31,758 bases of DNA, from contig CAJKHT010000029.1 in the NCBI GenBank assembly GCA_905199755.1, positions 1 to 31,758 of the forward strand, read 5' to 3'. Made by a program: the position numbers and the translations under genes. The stretch's first letter is position 1. Each line of letters begins with the position of its first letter. This DNA comes from an uncultured Eubacteriales bacterium. Lineage in GTDB: Bacteria > Bacillota > Clostridia > UBA1381. This document shows, one piece after another, positions 1 through 7,100 of this stretch. The notes under the pieces are model-generated. The model was given only the letters and a program-made list of their open reading frames with translations. It was not told the origin of the DNA and searched no databases.

Positions 1-36
1 TTTTCGCATTTGCAGGAAGTGTCTTTACATAATCTA

Positions 37-1143
37 TTACTTTCCAATACACATTCCGCAGGGAATGTACCTGTCCTTTACGGCTTCATCATGGGTACAG
101 TTCAGATAAACCTTGTTTTCCTCCTTCATCTGTGAAACTGCGGCACATTGTGGGTAATGAAATTTTTTGGATTTTGCATTTGCCACATATTCAAAGACTT
201 CACTGCTTGCTTGATTTGTGGTATTTTGAGAAGAATTTGATTTCTCGTTTTCGGTTGGATTTGTTTGTACATTCTCATTCTTCTTTGTTGTAAAAGTAAC
301 ATTTTTTCCATCGCTTACCGCAATAATATCGCCTTGTAAATCGGTGCGGTATACCTTGACATCCGCATCGCGCAAACGGCTCAGTGTGTCCTCGGTAGGA
401 TGTCCGTAGCTGTTTTCGCCGACGGATATTACCGCATATTTCGGCATAATTTCACGCAGGAACGGATACGTGGTTGAATTTCTGCTGCCGTGATGCCCGA
501 CTTTAAGAACCGTTGATGATAGATTATATCCTGCATTTAATATTTCCTGTTCCTCCTCACGTTCTGCGTCACCCGTGAAAAGGAAAGAGGTGTCGCCGTA
601 TATAGTTTTCATTACGATAGAGCCATTGTTGCGGTCGCTTTCATTTTCGGTTATCGGGCAGAAAAACTCTACTTTACTGCTGCCGAAATCAAGGCTTTCT
701 CCCGCTTTCGGGTGAGTGATTGTCAAGCCTTGTTCGGCGGCTTTTGTTTTAAAATTCGTGTATGAGCGTGAATTGGCTTCCGTTTTGGGCGCCAATACGT
801 TTTTGACCGTCATTTTTGCGAGCGGTGCGGAAAGTCCGCCGATGTGGTCATCGTCCGCATGAGATGCAACAATATAATCAAGACAATTAATATTCAATTT
901 TTTGAGATATGTGTAAATAATGCTGCCGGCTTGCGGTTTTCCGCCGTCAATGAGCATTGTTTTGTTATCACATACCACGAGTGCCGCATCGCCTTGACCG
1001 ACATCAATATAATGTACCGTAAATGCGGACTGAAAGTCTGCATTTGATGTTTCCGAGTTGCTTGCAGGCATGCAGGAACATGTGCACAGCAGCATGCAGA
1101 TACAAATAAATAGGGAAATGATACGATGTTTGTTTTTTAGCAT
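37..1143 (-). CDS. Secreted ComEC/Rec2-like metallo-beta-lactamase-fold lipoprotein
   Basis: A 368-residue exported hydrolase. Residues 1-24 are a hydrophobic signal ending in a Cys-rich stretch (Cys20, Cys22, Cys24), read as a lipoprotein signal although the lipobox is not textbook. The core has the ComEC-type opening HYIDVGQGDA (44-53), the metal-binding motif SHADDDHIGG (94-103), a later TGDAE block and VGHHGS. A Ser/Asn/Thr-rich linker leads to a C-terminal Cys/His module: His329, Cys333, Cys349 and Cys362-x2-Cys365, like the small Ada-type metal-binding modules found at the ends of such proteins. There are no ComEC membrane segments, so this is a stand-alone surface hydrolase and not the DNA-uptake channel. 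The start is supported by AAGGAG 8 bases upstream. The substrate is unknown; nucleic acid or a phosphodiester is a family-based guess. It is transcribed divergently from the XRE gene. Confidence 0.85.
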   Translation of the reverse strand: MLKNKHRIISLFICICMLLCTCSCMPASNSETSNADFQSAFTVHYIDVGQGDAALVVCDNKTMLIDGGKPQAGSIIYTYLKKLNINCLDYIVASHADDDHIGGLSAPLAKMTVKNVLAPKTEANSRSYTNFKTKAAEQGLTITHPKAGESLDFGSSKVEFFCPITENESDRNNGSIVMKTIYGDTSFLFTGDAEREEEQEILNAGYNLSSTVLKVGHHGSRNSTTYPFLREIMPKYAVISVGENSYGHPTEDTLSRLRDADVKVYRTDLQGDIIAVSDGKNVTFTTKKNENVQTNPTENEKSNSSQNTTNQASSEVFEYVANAKSKKFHYPQCAAVSQMKEENKVYLNCTHDEAVKDRYIPCGMCIGK

Positions 1144-1208
1144 ATGACTGCTCCTTTGTGATTGATTTTTTTCGTTTAATGGTTAATCACATTTTATGTG
1201 ATAAATAT

Positions 1209-1237
1209 ATTATAACAAAATTTTGAGTTTTACGCAA
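1209..1237 (-). promoter_or_regulatory. Promoter of the metallo-beta-lactamase lipoprotein gene
   Basis: Read on the minus strand, TTGCGT (1237-1232) is followed after 17 bases by a perfect TATAAT (1214-1209), about 65 bases before the start codon. The -35 hexamer lies inside the palindromic cluster at 1231-1250, so a protein bound there would block it. Confidence 0.6.
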
Positions 1238-1250
1238 GTGCGTATACGCA
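1231..1250. promoter_or_regulatory. Overlapping palindromes, probable XRE operator
   Basis: The stretch has three alternating half-sites: TACGCA, two bases (AG), TGCGTA, then TACGCA, with the last two overlapping as TGCGTATACGCA (1239-1250). Both 1231-1244 and 1239-1250 are perfect inverted repeats. They lie between divergent genes, cover the -35 of the lipoprotein gene, and sit 46 bases before the XRE start codon. That is the usual arrangement for an autoregulating Cro/C1-type repressor. The link to the XRE protein is inferred from position only. Confidence 0.5.
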
Positions 1251-1295
1251 TAAAAGTAAAAAAATATAAAATGATATTGAAAAGGGAGTGAGCCT

Positions 1296-1538
1296 ATGGG
1301 TATTAAAAATGCAATTGTAATGCGCATCAAAGAATTATGTCTGCAAAAGGGAATTAAATATAACACATTGGCAACCAACTCGGGTGTGACACCCTCTACA
1401 GTATACAGTTTGCTTGATGAGCAAAGAAAAGATATAGGTGTGCTGGTTTTAAAGAAATTGTGTGACGGTCTGGATATTTCGATAACTGACTTTTTCGACT
1501 CGGAGTTGTTTCGCAATCTGGAGCAAGAAATAAAATAA
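1296..1538 (+). CDS. Small Cro/C1-type (XRE) helix-turn-helix regulator
   Basis: An 80-residue protein that is almost entirely one DNA-binding domain. The helix-turn-helix runs through roughly residues 21-45 (NTLATNSGVTPSTVYSLLDE), followed by the LKKLCDGLDISITDFF block typical of XRE proteins. There is no ligand or dimerisation domain beyond this. The start at 1296 has GGGAG 7-8 bases upstream; an internal ATG at residue 9 is a less likely alternative. It is divergent from the lipoprotein gene, and the palindromes at 1231-1250 are its probable operator. It may regulate itself and the lipoprotein. No clear promoter of its own was found. Confidence 0.85.
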   Translation: MGIKNAIVMRIKELCLQKGIKYNTLATNSGVTPSTVYSLLDEQRKDIGVLVLKKLCDGLDISITDFFDSELFRNLEQEIK

Positions 1539-1557
1539 CGAACCAATTATCGAAAAA

Positions 1558-1593
1558 AGAACACTACCTGCCCGAAAGCTTAGGTAATGTTCT
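1558..1593 (-). terminator. Terminator after the SCIFF maturase (possibly bidirectional)
   Basis: The hairpin has arms AGAACA-x-TACCT (1558-1569) and AGGTA-x-TGTTCT (1582-1593), an 11-pair stem with one mismatch. On the minus strand it is followed by a run of six T, fitting a rho-independent stop 18 bases after the maturase stop codon. On the plus strand only TTT follows, so termination of the XRE gene there would be weaker. Confidence 0.8.
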
Positions 1594-1610
1594 TTAGTAA
1601 CCGTGAAGCA

Positions 1611-2981
1611 TCAGCCCAATTTCTTTGTTGCTTCAATTGCAATTGCACATTCCACTCGTTTTTTCTCAAACTCGCATGCCAGCTCATACGGCTTATTTAT
1701 ATCACCGTTGAAATTCCATGCATTTGCGCAGCAGCCGCCGCTGCAATAGAATTTTGCAAAGCAGTTTTTACATTTTTCCTTTGTATATATGTTTGATTTC
1801 TCAAAATAGCTCTTGATTTTTTCGTCTATTGTACCGCTGTCGACATTGCCCATAAGGAAATCGTTATTTCCTACAAACTGATGACACGGATATATGTCGC
1901 CGTTCGGTGCTACCGCAAGATATTCATGTCCGGCACCGCAGCCGGAAAGCCTTTTGACAACGCATGGCCCCTGATCCAAATCAATCATAAAATGGAAGAA
2001 GTTGAAGCCCTTTCCCTCTTTATATCGCTTTACATACTCCTCCGTCAGTTTTTCATACTCACGGAAAATAACGGGAATATCCTCCTTTGTCAGCGCATAA
2101 TCCTCTGTTTCGGGAGCAACAACAGGCTCAACGCTTGTCTGCTTAAATCCCAAATCCGCCAGATGAATTACGTCCTTTGCAAAGTCCTTGTTATATGCCG
2201 TGAAAGTACCGCGCACATAGTATCTGTCCTGATTGCGGCTTTCCGCAAGGTCTTGGAATTTCGGCACTATCGAGTCATATGAGCCGCTTCCGTCAACGCG
2301 ATACCGCATGCGGTCATTTGTTTCCTTTGTGCCGTCAATACTCAGTACGACATTTGACATGTTTTCATTAATATATTTCTTAACATCTTCATTTAACAGA
2401 ATACCGTTTGTTGTCACGGTAAATCTGAAATTCTTTCCGTGCTTTTCGCCCTCTGCTTTTGCATATTCGGTTATTTCTTTGACAACACCGAAATTCATAA
2501 GAGGTTCGCCGCCGAAGTAATCAATCTCTATATTCTTTCTTGCGCCGCTGCTTTTAATAACAAAATCTATTGCTTTTTTTCCTGTTTCGGCACTCATGAG
2601 ACAGCGTCCGCCGTGAAATTCGCCCGTGTCTGCAAAGCAGTATTTGCAGCGCAGATTACAGTCATGCGCAACGTGCAGACAAAGCGCCTTTACAACGGAT
2701 TTTTTGTTCCAGTTTTTTGCGATTTCTTCATAGCTGTCGGGAGCAAAAAGCTGTCCCGCACGGTAAAGCTCGCATATTTCCGCATAGCTTTCATCTATCG
2801 CTTCGCGCGGATATTTCCCCGAAAGCTCGTCCGCTATATAGTCGGGACATTTGTTTTCAGCTATGAACGGCTCAAGCATGAAATCAAGCATATCATACAT
2901 GACATCGTCCACAACATGCACCGCACCCGAATATACGTCAAGCACGATGTTTTTATCCAAAAGCTTATACTTATGTATCAT
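1611..2981 (-). CDS. scfB: SCIFF peptide maturase, radical SAM/SPASM thioether-forming enzyme
   Basis: A 456-residue radical SAM enzyme that installs a Cys thioether cross-link in the SCIFF ranthipeptide encoded just upstream. The N-terminal part (1-100) is the peptide-recognition-like region. The radical SAM iron-sulfur site is Cys108-x3-Cys112-x2-Cys115, followed by the DYFGGEP SAM-binding block. The C-terminal SPASM region has Cys348, Cys366, Cys404, Cys407, Cys413, Cys417, Cys418 and Cys436, enough for two auxiliary clusters. The frame stays open 35 codons further upstream, but the start at 2981 (MIHKYKLLDK) is chosen because GGGAGGA lies about 11 bases before it and the length matches the family. 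It is co-directional with scfA, 123 bases apart, with a hairpin between. Family assignment is confident from the peptide next door. Confidence 0.95.
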   Translation of the reverse strand: MIHKYKLLDKNIVLDVYSGAVHVVDDVMYDMLDFMLEPFIAENKCPDYIADELSGKYPREAIDESYAEICELYRAGQLFAPDSYEEIAKNWNKKSVVKALCLHVAHDCNLRCKYCFADTGEFHGGRCLMSAETGKKAIDFVIKSSGARKNIEIDYFGGEPLMNFGVVKEITEYAKAEGEKHGKNFRFTVTTNGILLNEDVKKYINENMSNVVLSIDGTKETNDRMRYRVDGSGSYDSIVPKFQDLAESRNQDRYYVRGTFTAYNKDFAKDVIHLADLGFKQTSVEPVVAPETEDYALTKEDIPVIFREYEKLTEEYVKRYKEGKGFNFFHFMIDLDQGPCVVKRLSGCGAGHEYLAVAPNGDIYPCHQFVGNNDFLMGNVDSGTIDEKIKSYFEKSNIYTKEKCKNCFAKFYCSGGCCANAWNFNGDINKPYELACEFEKKRVECAIAIEATKKLG

Positions 2982-3007
2982 AAAAAAATAATCCTCCCAA
3001 AAATAAA

Positions 3008-3059
3008 GAGGCTGCCGCCTCCGATACGAAATCCGTTCCGCACCGGATTCATCAGCCTC
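3008..3059 (-). terminator. Two-tier hairpin between scfA and scfB, probable partial terminator
   Basis: Outer arms GAGGCTG (3008-3014) and CAGCCTC (3053-3059) enclose inner arms AATCCG (3030-3035) and CGGATT (3044-3049). On the minus strand the structure is followed by TTTATTTTT and then the scfB ribosome site. It could lower read-through so that peptide outnumbers enzyme, or protect the scfA message. The function is inferred from structure and place. Confidence 0.55.
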
Positions 3060-3104
3060 GGAGCAATGCTCATGCAATGCCCTCAAACTGCGTTTCGATT
3101 AATC

Positions 3105-3245
3105 TCAGTTCTTTTCACACTTCTGGTTGGCAACCGTACATGAAGTCTTGCATGCGCTCTGGCATGATGTCTGACATTCGCCGCAGCCGCCGTGCTTTGC
3201 TGTTTCCTTTAATGATGTCTTATTTAAAGTCTGTACATGTTTCAT
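3105..3245 (-). CDS. scfA: SCIFF six-cysteine ranthipeptide precursor (46 residues)
   Basis: Reading the minus strand from 3245 gives a 46-residue peptide beginning MKHVQTLNKTSLKETAKHGG. It has six cysteines at positions 21, 24, 28, 32, 36 and 43, the defining pattern of SCIFF (six cysteines in forty-five residues), and ends VANQKCEKN. The start has an ideal AGGAGG 8 bases upstream. SCIFF is the substrate of the neighbouring radical SAM maturase. In the studied clostridial homologue a thioether links a Cys to a downstream Thr; from memory these are residues 32 and 37, and this peptide has Cys32 and Thr37. The gene is too short for common ORF cut-offs. The mature product is unknown; roles in cell signalling have been proposed for ranthipeptides. 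Confidence 0.96.
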   Translation of the reverse strand: MKHVQTLNKTSLKETAKHGGCGECQTSCQSACKTSCTVANQKCEKN

Positions 3246-3280
3246 TGATATTTCCTCCTGAAAATTTTAGTAATGTATAT

Positions 3281-3289
3281 ATTATATCA
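3281..3289 (-). promoter_or_regulatory. Extended -10 promoter of scfA
   Basis: On the minus strand 3289-3281 reads TGATATAAT, a perfect extended -10 element, about 35 bases before the scfA start codon. The expected -35 position holds only a T-rich stretch, as is usual when the TG extension is present. Confidence 0.6.
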
Positions 3290-3456
3290 CACATTTTTGA
3301 AAAAGAAAAGAGTTTTTTTAAAATAATTGGTTTGGTTATATTTAATTTACGGAATTCATAAACTGTTAAGCGGCGGTTGGGTATATATTTTATGTAAAAC
3401 CGACAAAAACACTATGTTCCAGCTTAAAAAATTAAGTTAAATTTGACGTTTTATTG

Positions 3457-3485
3457 TTGACATATTTTAATGCACATGGTATAAT
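3457..3485 (+). promoter_or_regulatory. Full-consensus promoter of the TetR-giant protein operon
   Basis: TTGACA (3457-3462), a 17-base spacer, and TATAAT (3480-3485) match the sigma-A consensus at every position. The expected start is near 3492. A promoter this strong would need a repressor, which fits the palindrome overlapping the start site and the TetR gene it drives. Confidence 0.85.
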
Positions 3486-3487
3486 TT

Positions 3488-3505
3488 ACTTATCAATCAG
3501 TAAGT
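3488..3505. promoter_or_regulatory. Probable TetR operator
   Basis: ACTTA (3488-3492) and TAAGT (3501-3505) form a perfect inverted repeat around the 8-base centre TCAATCAG. It begins 2 bases after the -10 and spans the expected transcription start. Its size and position match many TetR-family autoregulatory sites. Binding by the adjacent TetR protein is inferred. Confidence 0.55.
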
Positions 3506-3520
3506 CATGGAGGGCAGCAA

Positions 3521-4105
3521 GTGAAGAATTCAGAATACAAGGAAGAAAAAAAGAAAGAGATAATGGAAAAATGCTTTGAATGTTACTGTGATAACGGAAT
3601 ACGTGACACAAACATCAAGGAGCTTGGGAAATACTGCGGTATGACCTCGGCAAATCTCTACGGCTACTTTAAAAACGTGGACGATTTGATAATTCAGTCT
3701 ACGGAATACTGTATGTCAAGGGTAGAGGACGGATTTATGGAGCTTGCGCCGAAAAATCCGCGGGATATTCTGCGGTTTATAGACGAAGTTCCGTATTGGA
3801 CGGCAAGAGAACATGGAAAAAAATACCGTTTTATGTATCAGGTATATACACACCCTAAATATATTGAATACGGTAAGAATTTTTTTAAGGGTGTTAACGA
3901 ACGCTATACCGAGTATGCACGTCAGCTTTCGCCGAAGCTGGGCATACCCGTTGACATATTGCTTGGTTTTACATACTTATTCGTGCGTGCGGCGGTGCAT
4001 TTTGCAATGTTCGGAGACGAATATTATCTTAAAACTCAGATGGAGGCTTTGAAGCTTTCGGTAATTGCGGTTTGGAAAGAGAAAAACAGAAAGGCAGGGG
4101 ATTAA
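3521..4105 (+). CDS. TetR/AcrR-family transcriptional regulator
   Basis: A 194-residue regulator. The N-terminal helix-turn-helix runs through about residues 28-57 (TNIKELGKYCGMTSANLYGYF, then KNVDDLI); the remaining 130 residues are the helical ligand-binding and dimerisation domain, whose ligand cannot be predicted. The start is GTG at 3521, fixed by GGAGGG 6 bases upstream; the ATG at 3507 reads into a stop after five codons. Its stop codon is 4 bases before the start of the 2312-residue secreted protein, so the regulator leads, and is probably translationally coupled to, a surface-protein operon. The palindrome over the promoter suggests it represses its own operon until a signal binds. 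Confidence 0.92.
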   Translation: MKNSEYKEEKKKEIMEKCFECYCDNGIRDTNIKELGKYCGMTSANLYGYFKNVDDLIIQSTEYCMSRVEDGFMELAPKNPRDILRFIDEVPYWTAREHGKKYRFMYQVYTHPKYIEYGKNFFKGVNERYTEYARQLSPKLGIPVDILLGFTYLFVRAAVHFAMFGDEYYLKTQMEALKLSVIAVWKEKNRKAGD

Positions 4106-4109
4106 TTTT

Positions 4110-7100
4110 ATGAAGCTTAAAAGGTTTTTGAGCGCATTTCTGTCAATGTGCATGCTGGCATCGGTGTTTATGTCAATTCCGGTTCGTGCCGCAGCACAGG
4201 AGTGGACGTACATATTAAAGGTACAGATAAGTGATGCGCGTGACTCAAAAAGTAAAAACGGAAATATAAAGGCGCGTTTGTACTTTAACGGAAAAAGCGA
4301 TGATGAGCTTTTTGTGGTAAGCAACACCAAAAAGACGGGAAAGATGTCGGAAACGACATATACATCATCAAGAGCGCCGTGGACGCTTGACTATCTTCAA
4401 ATGGAGAATTATTCAAAGGACGGCTTTAAAATGCTCCATATAAGTCTCGGCGTTGCAAAAAAGGGAAATTCAAACTACAAGTGGCTGCTTGATAAGTATT
4501 ATCCGCGAGGCACTGGCTCGAAGGACGGTCACTGGATACAGACCAACGACGGCGACAAGCCTACATACTGTATTACGCTGTGGCCCGAAAAAGATGTGAA
4601 GAGTGCGGGAAATATCGACTCATTCGGCGGCATGGTGTATATGGGTATCGCCGGGGAAAGAGGAAAGCTCAGTTATGAATATAACGGTCAGGTGGATGAC
4701 CAGTACAAGGATATGATAAATGACGGAAAAGCATATTATTGTATGGATATGAGCGATGCCCCGGTATTTACATACAGTGCGTCGGGTACAAAGGGAGACG
4801 GCGGCTCGGTAAATAAAAACGATCTGGTTAAAAACGGCGGCTTTGCCGATAAGAGCAGCGGCAGAGGCTTTGAGATTGACAAAGCGAAGCTGTCGGCATA
4901 TATGAACAAAAATAACGTAAATAAAATTACCGTTACATCAAAGCTTGACTTCCCGTCGTCAAGTACAAATACTCCGCGTACATTTGAGAAAAAGCTTGTT
5001 TTTGTACGCAAAGCGTTTACTGTGGAAAGTATAAGCCTTAGCAAAAACTATTACGTATCGTCAACCGATAATAATTATTACAACAATGACATAAAGGATA
5101 AAGGAAAACAGGCAATAACTGTAACGGGAACGGTAAAAACGGGCGGCAATAACGAACACCTTTCCTCGGATAATCTGAAAGGAACAAAGCTGTATTTCAA
5201 CAAAGCATACCTGACTCTCGGAAATACGGGCAAAACGCTTGCTTCCGCGGAAAAAGAGGCGGTATTCTCGGGAAATACCTTTACGCTTACGTTCCCGTAT
5301 ACTGAGGGAGCCGACTCCAACAACGGCGGTGTCGAGCTGAAATTTGACAATGCGAGAATAAAGCCGAACGGTTATGGCGGAAATGAATTTAAAATCTGGA
5401 ATGAGTACAGCAAGAACGAAAGCTTCAGCTATCTTGTGTCAACTCATAAGGTGGATGCCGTAGAACCGACTGTGGCTCTTGAACCTGTAAAAGGCTCAAA
5501 GATTGATGAGTGGAATAAAACAATAACGCTGAAATCCACTCCGAGCGAAACAATAAACTGGTCGATGGATATAATGAATATCTATAAGGTTAATTATGAT
5601 AATTATTATATGATGCAGCTCAAAAACAGCACCGGTGTATGGGTAAGCATTTATGATTTCAAGGGCAAGGGAAGCTCGGCATATATGCAAAAGGTTCCTG
5701 CCGCGGAGGGCAGCAGCACGGAAATAACTCTTGCTTTAAAGGATAAAATCGAAGGCTCTTTCGATTTAGAGCTTTCGGGTAAGGACAAAGCGGGAAATCC
5801 GCTCAAAACAAAGCTTACCGGAATACTCCTTGACAATAAAGCTCCTGAGGTCGGAGTGACCGAGGTATGCGATACGGAACCGAGAGGTGACGGCAGCCGC
5901 GGAAATACATATAATGTCTCGATTACCGACGCATCGGGAACCGGAAGAATGTATTACTGCTTCACAACAGACCTTAAAAATGTTCCCGAGCTTGATAAAG
6001 CCGCTGCGGAAAGGCAGTCGAGCGGAACAATATCGAGTCTTTTAGACAGATGGGCATATATAGACCAAAGCGACGTTTCGGGCGGTAAAAGTGCGGCGGC
6101 ATACATGAGCGTCGAAAGAGGAAAGAATTTTGACGGTTATCTGGTATATTTCGGAGAGGATAAGTTCGGAAACGTAACGGAAAAGGTTACCAAAAAGATA
6201 AGCATTATAAATGAAAATACGGACAGCAGAATCAACATTGCAAACGACACCTCAATACCGCATCCGAATTATAATATAACAGTTGAAACAAATGCGCAGA
6301 ACAGGGTAGAGTACAGATGGAAGGACAGCAAGGGCAATTATCTTGGGGAATATAAGCCTTACGCTGACGGCATCAACACTGCCGATGATGCGGCAACAAG
6401 CAAGCTTGACGGAACATATGAGCTTCTGTGTAAAATTATTCCGCCGTCGGGCGAAAACAATGCACAGGTTAAGACGAAAACGCTGGTATTCGATAATTCC
6501 GGCCCGGCGCTGAGCGCAAGAGATCTTAATTCGGGTGCATACAGCGAAACACATACAATCTCGGTTTACGGAACGGACGCATCGGGCATAAAGGAGGGCT
6601 ATGCAATTATAGTAAATCCTGACGGCTCGCGGATAAGCGGCATGGAGGAAACAGCGCTTGCGGTGTCCGGCGACACAATTTCGCAGAATGTAAACATAAG
6701 CGGAATACAGAGCGGTGCATATGCTCTTGAAGTACGAGCGGTTGATAATAACGGTCTGGAAAACAAAATAATGTCGGAAACATTCTTTATAAGAAATATC
6801 GCGCCGCAGAGCGAAGTAAAGCCGGTAAGCAGTCTGAGCCATAACGAAAAGCCGCTGCTTTCATCGGGAGATTTCAGTCTGAGCTTTAATGTAAGCGAAG
6901 AATTTGCAAATGCTTCGGCAGCAGGCAAGCAGCAGCTTTACTACAGGATAAGCGACAGCGTGAATTCATTCGGCGACTGGCTGAGTGCCGGGGAAATGAC
7001 CGTATCGGGAAATGAAATAAAAGCGGACATTACGGCAGCCGCACCGCGCATGGAATTTGCGGACGGCGAGAACTACATGTATATTCAGACGGCAATCTGT

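Noticed and set aside
1186..1202. ATCACA-TTTTA-TGTGAT inverted repeat upstream of the lipoprotein gene
   Set aside because: The half-sites point outward compared with a CRP site (TGTGA-N6-TCACA) and the spacer is 5. It lies in the 5' untranslated region and may be chance or a weak RNA hairpin.
2439..3143. Plus-strand open frame of 234 codons
   Set aside because: It is antisense to the SCIFF maturase, lacks a ribosome site and any family resemblance, and the opposite strand has clear radical SAM motifs.
3507..3524. ATG at 3507 as an alternative start for the TetR gene
   Set aside because: It meets a stop after five codons. The GTG at 3521 with GGAGGG 6 bases upstream gives the full-length regulator.
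6252..6842. Minus-strand open frame of 196 codons inside the giant Ig-like gene
   Set aside because: It is a shadow frame with Cys-, Arg- and Tyr-rich composition, no ribosome site and no recognisable domain.
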